Positions 27,434-36,550 are shown, counted from the first letter of the stretch. The stretch is DNA of 64,000 nt from Azospirillum sp. (GCA_027486405.1 JAIXPD010000024.1:62001-126000); one strand, 5' to 3'. Made by a program: numbers and translations. The notes: a model not told the origin generated them from the sequence alone.

Positions 27434-28823
27434 CATTCTGATCGTCGATGACGAAGCCGACATTCGGATGCTGATCGCGGGCATCCTGAACGACGAAGGC
27501 ATCAAGACGCGCGAGGCCGCCGACGCCGATCAGGCCTTTGCCCAGGTGTCGGCGCGGCGGCCCAGCCTGGTGGTGCTCGACATCTGGCTTCAGGGCAGCC
27601 GTCTGGACGGCTTGCAGATCCTGGAACAGTTGATGCGCGACCACACCAACCTGCCGGTCATCATGATGTCGGGCCATGGCAACATCGAAACCGCCGTGCA
27701 GGCGATCAAGATCGGGGCCTACGACTTCATCGAAAAGCCGTTCAAGGCCGACCGCCTGCTGCTGATGGTCGAACGCGCCATCGAGGCGTCGCGGCTGAAG
27801 CGCGAGAACCAGGAACTGAAGCTGCGGGCGGGCGGCGATCTGGAGATGATCGGTCGCTCCCCCGCCGTCAACCAGGTGCGCCAGAGCATCGATAAGGTGG
27901 CCCCCACCGGCAGCCGCGTGCTCATCACCGGCCCCGCCGGGTCGGGCAAGGAGGTGGTGGCCCGTCTGATCCACGCCCGCTCCCGCCGCAACGACGGCCC
28001 CTTTGTCGGTCTGAACTGCGCCACCATGCGGCCCGAGCGGCTGGAAATGGAGCTGTTTGGGACCGAGGCCGGGGTCGATGGCCATGGCCGCAAGATCGGC
28101 ACCTTCGAGCAGGCCCATGGCGGCACGCTGCTGCTGGACGAGGTCGCCGACATGCCGCTGGAAACCCAGGGCAAGATCGTGCGCGCCCTGCAGGAACAGG
28201 TGTTCGAGCGGGTCGGCGGCGGCCACCGGGTGGAGGTCGATGTCCGGGTGATCGCCACCTCCAACCGCGATCTGCAAGCGGAGATCGAGCAAGGCCGATT
28301 TCGCCAGGATCTGTTCTACCGCCTGTCGGTGGTTCCGATCCGCGTTCCGTCCCTGACCGAACGGCGGGAGGACATCCCGCATCTGGCCCGCCACTTCATG
28401 CAACGGTCGGCCGAGGCCGCCGGTCTGCCGGTGCGCGAGTTTGGCGAGGACGCGATGGCGGCGCTCCAGGCCTATGACTGGCCGGGCAACGTGCGCCAAC
28501 TGCGCAACGTGGTGGATTGGCTGCTGATCATGGCGCAGGGCGACCCGAAGGAGCCGATCCGCGCCGACACCCTGCCGCCGGAAATCGGCGCGATCACCCC
28601 GACCGTGCTGAAATGGGACAAGGGCGGCGAGATCATGGGCCTGCCCCTGCGCGAAGCCCGCGAGGTGTTCGAGCGGGAGTATCTGTTGGCCCAGGTCACG
28701 CGCTTTGGCGGCAACATCTCCCGCACCGCGTCCTTTGTCGGCATGGAACGCTCGGCCCTGCACCGCAAGCTGAAGTCGTTGGGCGTGCACGGCAGCGAAA
28801 AGGGCAAGCTGTTTTTGGAGTGA
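27423..28823 (+). CDS. ntrX: Response regulator NtrX
   Basis: The 466-residue regulator has a receiver domain (phospho-Asp53 in [10 protein letters not shown], Lys in FIEKPF), a AAA+ domain (Walker A GPAGSGKE, Walker [11 protein letters not shown]) and a C-terminal Fis-type helix-turn-helix ([20 protein letters not shown]). The GAFTGA loop is missing: where NtrC has [14 protein letters not shown], NtrX has [14 protein letters not shown]. It therefore should not activate sigma-54 in the usual way; this is known for NtrX proteins of several alphaproteobacteria. The start at 27423 overlaps ntrY. The genes often found after ntrX in this class (trkA, hfq, hflX) are absent here. Confidence 0.94.
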   Translation: MAHDILIVDDEADIRMLIAGILNDEGIKTREAADADQAFAQVSARRPSLVVLDIWLQGSRLDGLQILEQLMRDHTNLPVIMMSGHGNIETAVQAIKIGAYDFIEKPFKADRLLLMVERAIEASRLKRENQELKLRAGGDLEMIGRSPAVNQVRQSIDKVAPTGSRVLITGPAGSGKEVVARLIHARSRRNDGPFVGLNCATMRPERLEMELFGTEAGVDGHGRKIGTFEQAHGGTLLLDEVADMPLETQGKIVRALQEQVFERVGGGHRVEVDVRVIATSNRDLQAEIEQGRFRQDLFYRLSVVPIRVPSLTERREDIPHLARHFMQRSAEAAGLPVREFGEDAMAALQAYDWPGNVRQLRNVVDWLLIMAQGDPKEPIRADTLPPEIGAITPTVLKWDKGGEIMGLPLREAREVFEREYLLAQVTRFGGNISRTASFVGMERSALHRKLKSLGVHGSEKGKLFLE

Positions 28824-28834
28824 CGGCGCGGGGC

Positions 28835-28855
28835 AGGGGCGCGCGGTGCGCCCCT
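28835..28855. terminator. Stem-loop between convergent ntrX and DUF2125 genes
   Basis: AGGGGCGC and GCGCCCCT form a perfect 8-bp stem around a five-base loop, 12 bases after the ntrX stop. No T-run follows on the plus strand. Confidence 0.4.
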
Positions 28856-28899
28856 CTCACCCTCACAGGTCCATTACCAGAGGCCCATCACCAGACCGA

Positions 28900-29940
28900 T
28901 CACCACACGACGCGCGGGACCGACGCCACTTTCAGCGGGCCGAGGAACAGACTGTGGTCCTGCACCTTCACCGGGGTGGTGATGACCGGTGCGCCGCCGG
29001 GGCCGGTGGGGCGCGACAGCATGGCGACCACGGTGCGGGCCATCGCCGCTTCGTTCGGGCGCATCATTGGTTTGACCGCGTTCAGGGCCGCCGGTGCGCC
29101 GTGAATCTCCGCCGTCAGATCGGCCAAGGGCTGCAACTCCGGATCCAGCGACAGGGTTCCATTCAGCGCGATGGCCAGCGGTCCCCAATCCAAGGCCAAG
29201 CGGTCCACCTGCACCGTTCCACCCTCCCGGCTCCAACTGGACAGGCTGACCGGCTCTGGTTGAGGCAGGCGGCCCATCACGCGGGCGGACAACTCAGCCC
29301 GCTTCACCTCGCGTCCCAGCGAGGGCGGGGTGCCGTCGGGCAGGGTGACGCCGTTCGCGGTCACGCCGATGGCCCAGGCGGTGTCGGTGGCGGCCCCCGG
29401 CGGTTGGTTGGGCTGGGCGGCGCTGAGATCCAGCGAGGCGATGGGCAGGGGTTGGTTGAGCGCCTGGGCGGTCAGATCGGTGAAGGTCAGGCGCAGCGTT
29501 TCCAGCGTGCCGTTCAGCGTCCACACGGCCCGCCCGCCGCCGCCGCCATGCGCGGTCACGTTCAGCGGCGGTTGACCGGCCTGGACCAGCGTCAGGCGCT
29601 GCTCGCCCGGCAGGCTCAGATTGACCTCGGTCGGGTTCCACGGCGCAGCCTCGGCCACCAGACGGGTGCCGCGCCATTCCGCCCCACGCGTGGCGAGGTG
29701 CGGCTGCTCCAGCGCGGCGCGCAGGGCAAAGGGAAAACCGGCCACCGACAGGCCCGCGTGGTTGACCGTGCCGCCGTTGGCCCGCTGCTGCTCAATCCAG
29801 GTCAGAACCCCGCGTTCCACCGTGCGCGCGGCCTGCCACCACCACAGGCCATAGCCGACCGGCGGCAGGGCAACGACGAGGGCAAGACCGGCGATCAGGC
29901 GGTTGCGGAGTTTGGGAAAGCGCATCGGTGGCATGTCCAT
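28900..29940 (-). CDS. DUF2125 domain-containing membrane-anchored protein
   Basis: The 346-residue protein has one N-terminal membrane helix (about 12-33, ending GYGLWWW) and a beta-rich periplasmic body with repeated LxLxLPG and LDLSAAQP type strands, matching DUF2125 proteins of alphaproteobacteria. Their function is not established; the shape suggests an envelope protein. The ATG at 29940 or the in-frame ATG at 29925 could be the start. It is convergent with ntrX and divergent from the ChaC gene. Confidence 0.75.
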   Translation of the reverse strand: MDMPPMRFPKLRNRLIAGLALVVALPPVGYGLWWWQAARTVERGVLTWIEQQRANGGTVNHAGLSVAGFPFALRAALEQPHLATRGAEWRGTRLVAEAAPWNPTEVNLSLPGEQRLTLVQAGQPPLNVTAHGGGGGRAVWTLNGTLETLRLTFTDLTAQALNQPLPIASLDLSAAQPNQPPGAATDTAWAIGVTANGVTLPDGTPPSLGREVKRAELSARVMGRLPQPEPVSLSSWSREGGTVQVDRLALDWGPLAIALNGTLSLDPELQPLADLTAEIHGAPAALNAVKPMMRPNEAAMARTVVAMLSRPTGPGGAPVITTPVKVQDHSLFLGPLKVASVPRVVW

Positions 29941-30052
29941 TCCGTGTCCGTCCTGTTATAGCGACGCCACCGCCACCATGCTAGGCTCGGCCCCCGAAAT
30001 CTTTGCAACACCTGTTGGTTTGCAACGAGTCTGACCTCATTTTCGTCTGATC

Positions 30053-30640
30053 ATGCCCCTTGATCCACTGGCCTCCCCGCCCGATTGGTCGCAGGACATC
30101 GCGCTGTCCCCCGGCGCGGATCTGTGGGTGTTCGCCTATGGCTCGCTGATGTGGAATCCCGGTTTTCCCCACATCGAACGCCATGTGGCGCTGCTGAATG
30201 GCTATCACCGACGGTTTTGCGTCGCCTCCCACCGCTATCGCGGCACGCCGGAGCGGCCCGGTCTGGTGCTGGGGCTGGATCATGGCGGATCCTGCCGGGG
30301 CATCGTCTTCCGCATCGCAGCGGCGGAGGTCCCTGGCGCGCTCGATTACCTGTGGGATCGGGAGATGACCAACCGGGTCTACCGCCCCCTTTTCCGCCGC
30401 CTGCGCTTGCAGGATGGCCGGGCGGTCGAAGCCTGCTGTTTCGTGGTGGACCGGCGGCACCAGCAATATTGCGGCGGTCTGGACGAGGAGTCGGTGATCC
30501 AACGCATCGCCCGTTGCTGCGGCCAGCGCGGTCCGAACACCGAGTATCTTGTCAACACCGTGCAGCATCTTGATGCGCTTGGCATTCCCGACGCGCGGCT
30601 GCGCCGGATTTACGCCGGGGTCCGGCGCAAGCTGGCTTGA
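30053..30640 (+). CDS. ChaC-like gamma-glutamylcyclotransferase
   Basis: The 195-residue protein is of the ChaC family, which cleaves glutathione to 5-oxoproline and Cys-Gly. It has the FAYGSLMWNPGF substrate loop (about 27-38) and the catalytic Glu in YLWDREM (Glu104), with RVYRPLFRRL after it. Length is normal. It stands alone, with a 31-base gap to the convergent pilin-like gene. Confidence 0.9.
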   Translation: MPLDPLASPPDWSQDIALSPGADLWVFAYGSLMWNPGFPHIERHVALLNGYHRRFCVASHRYRGTPERPGLVLGLDHGGSCRGIVFRIAAAEVPGALDYLWDREMTNRVYRPLFRRLRLQDGRAVEACCFVVDRRHQQYCGGLDEESVIQRIARCCGQRGPNTEYLVNTVQHLDALGIPDARLRRIYAGVRRKLA

Positions 30641-30671
30641 CCGCAACCCAACGCGACGATGATGTGGGGCG

Positions 30672-31190
30672 TTACCCGCCGGTCGCCGGGGTGGTGGGTG
30701 CCGGGCTGGTGGCCTTGGGTGTGGTGGTCGTGGGTGTGGTGGTGGCGGTTTTGACAATCCAGTAGGTCGCCGCCACCCGTCCGGCCTGGGCGGCCCCGGC
30801 CCCGCAGGCGTCGGAGACGGCGTAATAACCATCCAGGTAGCGCGCCTTCAGCCGTTCCAGCGCCGGTTTGGTGATCTGGTCCTTCGGCGTGCCGGACAGG
30901 CAGAACCAGGTTCCGGTCCTGTCCACGCCAAAGGACCAGGACAGGTTGGTCGGCGGAGTCGGGCGGTTGCCGAAGCTGGGGAAGAGGTCGGCCTCCCACC
31001 CGGCGGCGGTCGGGCTGGCCAGCCCCGCCGCCTGACGGGAGCGGAAAGCGGAATCGAGCGCCTGGAATCCGGCGTCGGTGCTGCTGGTCAGCTTCACCCG
31101 CGCTTCGGTGTCGGCCCCGATGTATTGGATGCCGCCCACCGTCACCGTCGCCACCAACCCGATCGTCACCACGGCGGACACCAGATTCAT
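30672..31190 (-). CDS. Small pilin-like protein with Thr/Pro-rich tail
   Basis: The 172-residue protein starts MNLVSAVVTIGLVATVTVGG, a hydrophobic N-terminal helix like that of the larger pilin at 34508-35185 (both share N-L-x-S-x-V-V and a Gly-x-x-Tyr end). A soluble domain with two Cys (WFCLSGTP and SDACGAG, possibly a disulfide) follows, then a Thr/Pro/Ala-rich tail of about 25 residues. There is no positively charged leader or canonical prepilin cleavage site. It is the last gene of the pilus-like cluster, 80 bases after the ATPase. A GGGGA site precedes the ATG. Minor-pilin role is inferred. Confidence 0.6.
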   Translation of the reverse strand: MNLVSAVVTIGLVATVTVGGIQYIGADTEARVKLTSSTDAGFQALDSAFRSRQAAGLASPTAAGWEADLFPSFGNRPTPPTNLSWSFGVDRTGTWFCLSGTPKDQITKPALERLKARYLDGYYAVSDACGAGAAQAGRVAATYWIVKTATTTPTTTTPKATSPAPTTPATGG

Positions 31191-31270
31191 CGCCGTCCCC
31201 GTTGGCGGTCCCCGCTGGCGCGCGTTCTCATCCTGTCTCCAAGCCTCATGGCGATCTCAAGCCTCATGGG

Positions 31271-32791
31271 TCAGCGTCGCAGGGTGGGAAGCGAGCCACC
31301 CACCCCCTGCGCCTCGCTGCCGAAGACGCGGCGGATCTCCGCCCCGGTGGTCTGCCCGGCGTGGAATTTGGCGATGGCGTCCTGAAGCATGGTCGGCCAG
31401 CTCCGTTGCCCCTTGGCGGCGTTGATGATGCTGGCGGCCCCGTCGAAACGGGCGCATTCGCTGACCACGGTCCGCCCGGCGTAACCGCTGTCAAGGCAGG
31501 ACTCGCAGCCCGCCCCATGGCAGACCGTGCAGACCGTGCGGATCAGCGATTGCACCAGCACGCAGCGCAGCAGATTCTTGATGTCGTGCGCGGTGACGCC
31601 CAGATGGCGCAGCCGGTCGATGGCCCCGAGGATCGAGCCGGTGTGCAGGGTGGACAGCACCATATGGCCGGTGTCGGCGGCGCGCACCGCGATCTTGGCG
31701 GTTTCCTCGTCGCGGATTTCGCCCAGCACGATCACGTCGGGATCGGCGCGCATGAAGGCGCGGACGACCTGGGCGAAATCCATGTTCACCGTCGGGTTGA
31801 CGCTGACCTGCCCGGCGTAGGCGACGCGGTATTCCACCGGATCCTCGATGCTGTAGACCGCCTTGCCGATGCGGTCGATCTCGCGGACGGTCGCGGTCAG
31901 GGTGGTGGTCTTGCCCGAGCCGGTCGGCCCGCAGATCAGGCACAGCCCGTGCCGCTGGTCCACCGCGCGCCGCCATTCGGCCACGCGGGTGATGCCCAAC
32001 CCGTCCAGAATCGGTTGGATGCGTTCGGCGTCCAGAACGCGCAGCACCAGGATTTCGCCATCCACCGACGGAACCGTCGCCACGCGCAGATCGATCGAGC
32101 GACCCCGGATTTCCAGATCGAATCGCCCTTCCTGCGGGATCCGCCGTTCGGCCAGATCCATCGCCGCGCGGTCCTTGATCTGGGCGGTGATCGTCGCGTA
32201 ATGGTCCAGCGAGCCTTCGTGCATCAGTTGGCGCACGCCGTTGACGCGGAAAAACACGCTGTAGGTCTTGCGGCGCGGCACGATGTGGATGTCCGACGCC
32301 CCGGCCTGGGTGGCTTGGGTCAGCAGGGTTTCAACCCCCTCGGGATCGCTGCTGTTGCCCTCGCCCCGGCGCACGCGGTCGAGGAAATCGTCGAAATGGT
32401 CGGGAACGAAGGCGACGAAGCGGACGCGCTTGCCCGGATAATGCTTCGCCACCACGCGGGCGGCGATCATCTCCTCGTGCAGGGTGGCGACATAGACGCT
32501 GTCCGCCGTTTCCCCGGTGACGATGATGGCGTGCTTTTCCAGCAGGCGCAGCGGGACCGGCGTCGCCGCCACCGGCTCGGGGGTGTGGGCGGCGGCCTCG
32601 TGCCGGGTTTGCGCCTCCATCAGGTCGGCGCGGGCGACAAAGCCGTTGCGGACCAGGATCGACCCCAGCGGCTCCCCCGTCACCCGCTGTTCGGCCAGCG
32701 CGGCGTCGAGGATGGAGCGCGACACCAGCCCGCGATCCAGCAGATAGGCGGCCAACTCCTCGCGCACGGCGGTCGGGGGATCGAGCCTCAT
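31271..32791 (-). CDS. GspE/PilB-type secretion/assembly ATPase
   Basis: The 506-residue hexameric ATPase of the type II secretion/type IV pilus family would power pilin assembly. An N-terminal MshEN-like domain (AAYLLDRGLVSRSILDAALA) is followed by the ATPase core: Walker A GPTGSGKTTT (about 287), Asp box, Walker B VIVLGEIRDEET and His box TGHMVLSTLHT. A compact Cys motif, CTVCHGAGCESC, replaces the usual spaced zinc-binding tetracysteine. The start at 32791 is fixed by an ATGA overlap with the upstream gene's stop and a GGGGA site. No platform protein gene is adjacent. Confidence 0.9.
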   Translation of the reverse strand: MRLDPPTAVREELAAYLLDRGLVSRSILDAALAEQRVTGEPLGSILVRNGFVARADLMEAQTRHEAAAHTPEPVAATPVPLRLLEKHAIIVTGETADSVYVATLHEEMIAARVVAKHYPGKRVRFVAFVPDHFDDFLDRVRRGEGNSSDPEGVETLLTQATQAGASDIHIVPRRKTYSVFFRVNGVRQLMHEGSLDHYATITAQIKDRAAMDLAERRIPQEGRFDLEIRGRSIDLRVATVPSVDGEILVLRVLDAERIQPILDGLGITRVAEWRRAVDQRHGLCLICGPTGSGKTTTLTATVREIDRIGKAVYSIEDPVEYRVAYAGQVSVNPTVNMDFAQVVRAFMRADPDVIVLGEIRDEETAKIAVRAADTGHMVLSTLHTGSILGAIDRLRHLGVTAHDIKNLLRCVLVQSLIRTVCTVCHGAGCESCLDSGYAGRTVVSECARFDGAASIINAAKGQRSWPTMLQDAIAKFHAGQTTGAEIRRVFGSEAQGVGGSLPTLRR

Positions 32792-34380
32792 TGACGGCAT
32801 CCCCAATGGGCGCGGTTGGCCAGCGATCCGGCGCTGGGCGGGCTGGCGGCGGCCTCGGCGGCGCTGGCGCGGCGGACGGGGGCCGGTTGGGCGAACAGCT
32901 CGCCATGGGCGCATTTGCCGCCGGGGGCGACGGTGACTTGCGTGGTGGCGTCCGACGCGACCCGCGTGCCGCCGAGGTCGAGAACACCCGCCGATTTCGG
33001 GCGCGCGCCCGCCATCCCCACCGCCGTGGCCGTCATCTCCAACGCGCCGTTTTCCAGCACGACGCCGAATTGCGTGTCGCTCTCGGCGCCGATGTCGGTG
33101 TTGTCGAGGATGGTTTGCCCGCCGCCGGAACGCAGGGCGGCCATCGGCACGCCGCCCCGGCCCATGACCCGCAAGCGTGGCCGGACCCGTTCGCCGGAAA
33201 AGGTGACGGCGGCCCCCAGCGCGCTGACCAGACCGGTGCGGCCGGTTCCGACCTGGGCGGTGATGTCGGCGTCGCGGAACAGCGCCTCGCCCCCCGTCAC
33301 CTGCACACCGTCGCCGGTGGCCGAGGCCAGGGCGAGGCGGCCGGTGACGTCGAGTCGGGCGTGGCGGCCGCGCAGCGCCGGGCCGTTGGCGACCGAAATG
33401 GCGTTGGTCCCGGCAAAGCTGAGGCGGGTTCCCGGCATGGCTTCCACCGGGGTTTCAAAGGCGATGTTTTCGAGTCGCAGATCGGCGGGCAGGCGGAAAA
33501 CCGCCCCGACGGGTTGGCTGGCGATCACCACCCCATCGGCCTCCCCCTGCATGACCACGCGCATGCTGCGCCCGCCCCCGGCCCCGCTGGCCAACTGGTC
33601 GAGCAGGGCGGCGGGTATCTCGTGACGGCCGGGGGCCAGACGCAGGACCATGCCGGTCGGCTGCGTCGCCTGCCACAGCCCCAACGCGGCGGTCAACGCC
33701 ATGGCATCGGCGGCGGTGGTCCCGCTGCCGTCGCCCAGCGATGCGGGCGCGACGTAACGGCGGATGGTCGCCGCCGCCGCGATGGCGGCCAGATCGGCGG
33801 AGGAACCGCGCGTCACCCCCACCGCCGACCCGGCGGGCAGGGTGAGTTGACCGTCTTTCATGGTCAGGCTGGCGCAATCGGGCATCGTTGTCGTTCCGAT
33901 GGCGGGGGCAATGATGGCGGCGATGAGTCCGGCCTTGGCGATCTCCGCCGGGGCCGCCGGGGCGCTCAGAACATAAAGCCGGGCACCGGGCGCGCCGCTT
34001 TGCGGCCATGGCGTGGTGACGATGCCGGGCGACACCGCGTCCGGGGCCGGGGCGAAGACGCAATAGCCATAGGGCGCGCCCCAGGGCGTTTGCACCCCCG
34101 GCATCAGCCAGGCGGGCAGTTCGGTCTTGCCATCGGCCCGTTCGGTCGGGGCGGGCGGGTAGACGGTTCCGTCGTTTTTCAGGGCGCGCAGATTGGCGTC
34201 CACCAGGGCGGCGAGCTTGTGCATCTGCCCGGCGCTGCGCTGGGCCTGGGCGATGCGGTCGGACGATTGAATCAGCGTGAAGGCGGTGTAACCCGTCGTC
34301 GCCACCAGCGAGATCGCCATGATCGTGATGATGAGAAGGGAAACCATGGGCTGCCGTCCGTTGCCGCCGCTTGGGCGCAA
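32788..34380 (-). CDS. Large minor-pilin-like protein with beta-helix C-terminal region
   Basis: The 530-residue product has an N-terminal membrane helix (about 13-37, MVSLLIITIMAISLVATTGY), an alpha-helical spine, a pilin-like domain with Cys residues, and from about residue 240 repeating short strands (LRLENIAFETP, GVQVTGGEALFRDADIT, AVTFSGERV) typical of a right-handed parallel beta-helix. This plan resembles a tip adhesin such as PilV, but no family is recognised. The frame begins with TTG at 34380 after an AGGGTGG site; an ATG at 34347 just before the helix is an alternative. Its stop overlaps the ATPase start. Confidence 0.6.
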   Translation of the reverse strand: MRPSGGNGRQPMVSLLIITIMAISLVATTGYTAFTLIQSSDRIAQAQRSAGQMHKLAALVDANLRALKNDGTVYPPAPTERADGKTELPAWLMPGVQTPWGAPYGYCVFAPAPDAVSPGIVTTPWPQSGAPGARLYVLSAPAAPAEIAKAGLIAAIIAPAIGTTTMPDCASLTMKDGQLTLPAGSAVGVTRGSSADLAAIAAAATIRRYVAPASLGDGSGTTAADAMALTAALGLWQATQPTGMVLRLAPGRHEIPAALLDQLASGAGGGRSMRVVMQGEADGVVIASQPVGAVFRLPADLRLENIAFETPVEAMPGTRLSFAGTNAISVANGPALRGRHARLDVTGRLALASATGDGVQVTGGEALFRDADITAQVGTGRTGLVSALGAAVTFSGERVRPRLRVMGRGGVPMAALRSGGGQTILDNTDIGAESDTQFGVVLENGALEMTATAVGMAGARPKSAGVLDLGGTRVASDATTQVTVAPGGKCAHGELFAQPAPVRRASAAEAAASPPSAGSLANRAHWGCRQ

Positions 34381-34414
34381 TCACCACCCTAATCGGATTC
34401 GCGGGCGGCACGGG

Positions 34415-34451
34415 CAAAAAAACAAAGGACCGGCGGTGGGGCCGCCGGTCC
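34415..34451 (-). terminator. Intrinsic terminator after the major pilin gene
   Basis: GGACCGGCGG and CCGCCGGTCC form a perfect 10-bp stem (34427-34451) with a five-base loop, followed on the minus strand by TTTGTTTTTTT. It lies between the pilin gene and the rest of the cluster, so it would cut most transcripts after the pilin and keep the downstream genes at a lower level. Confidence 0.85.
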
Positions 34452-34507
34452 AGCGTTGGACGCCGCGTGAGGGGGGCGACGTCCGGGGGAACGCAAGGCC
34501 CCTGGCG

Positions 34508-35185
34508 TTACTGGTGCTTGAAGTAGGCGATGTGCTTGCCGCTGTCGCCACCGATGGCGATGGTGTTGGCCGCGCCGCCCAGGATGATGGTGGTGGTGGT
34601 GGTCCCCAGCGGGACGCAGAAATAGCGGTAGACCGAGCCCAGCGCGTCCAGCTCCGCCTTTGTGGTGATGCCGCTGACGGCGACGGTCACGGCGTTGACG
34701 GTGATGTTCGCCAAGCCGGTGAAGTTGTTTGCGGTTGTGGCGACATAGCCCGCCGACTTGGCGATTTCCAGGCAGGAATTCGCGCCGGTGGTCGCGTTCA
34801 GAACCACATACACGCCGGTGTTGTTTGTTTCGTTGCCGGCGGCGGTGGCGCCGCCGTTGCCGGTGCTGTCGATGATGTACCCGGCCGCCGTCGGGCCACC
34901 GCCGAAGGTGGTCGCCGTGTTGGGCGGGGGCGGGTAGGACGACATGTAAGTCGGCGGAGTCACGCTGGTCAAACCGGTGGAACTTGGCGCGGAGGCCGTC
35001 GTCGTGTTGCCGTCGTTGCTCCACATCGTCCAGGCGGCGTCGATCTGTTCCATCGCGCTCAGGATCTGAACGGCTTGCGCCTTGGCGCTCATGTTGGTGA
35101 AGGCGGAGCCGGAGTAGAACACACCGGCTGCGGCCATGAATCCGGAAATGGCGACCGCAACGACCACCGAAAGCAGGTTGAACAT
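34508..35185 (-). CDS. Probable major pilin (type IVb-like)
   Basis: The 225-residue protein begins MFNLLSVVVAVAISGFMAAA, a hydrophobic N-terminal helix, followed by an amphipathic helix (QAVQILSAMEQIDAAWTMW) and a low-charge domain rich in Thr, Ala, Gly and Asn with two Cys (NSCLEIAK and RYFCVPLG) that could form the C-terminal D-loop disulfide of pilins. There is no basic leader or G/FxxxE site, so processing would differ from ordinary type IV pilins. A CTTTAAGGGAGTGCC-type leader gives an AAGGAGT ribosome site. The strong terminator behind it fits a high-level structural protein. Confidence 0.6.
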   Translation of the reverse strand: MFNLLSVVVAVAISGFMAAAGVFYSGSAFTNMSAKAQAVQILSAMEQIDAAWTMWSNDGNTTTASAPSSTGLTSVTPPTYMSSYPPPPNTATTFGGGPTAAGYIIDSTGNGGATAAGNETNNTGVYVVLNATTGANSCLEIAKSAGYVATTANNFTGLANITVNAVTVAVSGITTKAELDALGSVYRYFCVPLGTTTTTIILGGAANTIAIGGDSGKHIAYFKHQ

Positions 35186-35672
35186 TCAGGCACTCCTTTA
35201 AGGGCCGTCACAGGGTTGGGGCCGTCGCCGTCCGTTGTGTGGGCAACGGGTTGGCAAACGGCACCACGTCATCCCGCACTGGGTCCGGTGTGCTGTCCCG
35301 CTTTCGGGTTCACAGCGGTCGCATCGGTGGAGCGTGCTCCATCGGAGAAACCGCCCGGTCAGGGCACGACGTTCGACCCACTCAAAGCCTGAAGTCGTTA
35401 ACGCATCCTAAATGTGGATTTTTACGCCATCAGTGATGGCCGTCACAGCCGCAGGGGGGAATCGGGGGGGTGTCATCGGGATGAAACACACGGGCTGCGA
35501 CGCTTGACCGCAGGCTGCGGAGGCTTGACGGGTGAAACGCGGGATGGAGTGATGAACCCGCCGCCACCGCCACCAGTCGGTCCCAATGGTCCGATCACGG
35601 GCGGACGGCCAAACGCAGGCGATTCACCATCGCGACTGACAATCCGGCACAAGACCATCAGGGAGGATCGCA
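35186..35672. promoter_or_regulatory. Gap between divergent pilin and usp genes with a perfect palindrome
   Basis: No gene is supported in these 487 bases. The only clear structure is GCCATCAGTGATGGC at 35426-35440, a perfect palindrome (7-bp arms, one central base) beside an AT-rich stretch (AAATGTGGATTTTTAC). This is a candidate operator or promoter area for the pilin and/or the stress gene. A GGGAGG site precedes the stress gene at 35673. TTGACC at 35503 and TTGACG at 35525 lack good -10 partners. Confidence 0.4.
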
Positions 35673-36494
35673 ATGTCTTACAACCACATCCTGGTTCATC
35701 TGGATTCCAGCCCCCATGTGGGGAGCCGACTCGACGCCGCCATCAAGCTGGCGCAGCGGCACGGGGCCTTTCTGCGCGGCCTGTTCGCCCAGAACGACCG
35801 CAACGCCAACAGCGTGATCGCCCGCCGGTCCAGCGATCATCTGGCCGAGGCGGCGGCGCGCAGCCAGGCGCTGTTCAGCGAAAAGTTGGCGGCGGCGGGC
35901 GTGAACGGCCAATGGCACGGCCTGACCCACGGCGAGCACAACCACGTGATTCGCGAGGCCATCATCTGGTCGCGCTTCGCCGACCTCACCATTCTGGGCC
36001 AGTATGACCGCGAGGTCGGGTCCGATGGCGCGCCGGAGGAGTTGAACGAACAGGTCGTGCTGAATTCGGGCCGCCCGGTTCTGGTGATTCCCTACGCAGG
36101 CCATTTCCCGGTGATCGGCAAGCGGGTTGCCGTGGCCTGGAACGCCGAGCGGGAGGCGGCGCGCGCCTTGGCCGATTCGCTGCCGCTGCTGGAAAAGGCC
36201 GATGAGGTGACGGTCATCACCGTGCTGACCCAGGCCGCCGCCGGTGCGCCCGAATCGCCGCGCGTCGGCCTGCTCGACCACCTGTCCTTCCACGGCATCA
36301 CGGCGGAGCAGACCCACTTCACCGTGTCGGACATCGGCGCGATGGACGCGCTGCTGGCCCGCACGATGGACACCGGGGCCGATCTGCTGGTGATGGGCGC
36401 GCACGGCCATTACGGCTTCCCCTTCCTGCACCGGGGCAGTGGGACCCGCCATGTTCTGCGCACCTGCCCGGTGCCGATCCTGCTGTCGCACTGA
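35673..36494 (+). CDS. Universal stress protein, tandem Usp domains
   Basis: The 273-residue protein has two UspA-like domains. The first (about 1-150) starts MSYNHILVHLDSSPHVGSRL; the second (about 150-273) ends with the nucleotide-binding motif GAHGHYGFPFLHRGSGTRHVL, the G-2x-G-9x-G(S/T) pattern. The first domain lacks that motif (GQYDREVGSDG instead), so ATP binding probably occurs only in the second. It stands alone behind a long non-coding stretch and before a strong bidirectional terminator. Confidence 0.88.
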   Translation: MSYNHILVHLDSSPHVGSRLDAAIKLAQRHGAFLRGLFAQNDRNANSVIARRSSDHLAEAAARSQALFSEKLAAAGVNGQWHGLTHGEHNHVIREAIIWSRFADLTILGQYDREVGSDGAPEELNEQVVLNSGRPVLVIPYAGHFPVIGKRVAVAWNAEREAARALADSLPLLEKADEVTVITVLTQAAAGAPESPRVGLLDHLSFHGITAEQTHFTVSDIGAMDALLARTMDTGADLLVMGAHGHYGFPFLHRGSGTRHVLRTCPVPILLSH

Positions 36495-36550
36495 CACCAG
36501 GCGGGCAAGAGACACCGGGCGGGCAAGACACCGCAAAAAACGAACATAAA

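Noticed and set aside
23338-27505. Long minus-strand frames opposite ntrC and ntrY
   Set aside because: Antisense shadows with repetitive His/Gln/Gly-rich translation. The plus-strand genes have complete kinase and regulator motifs.
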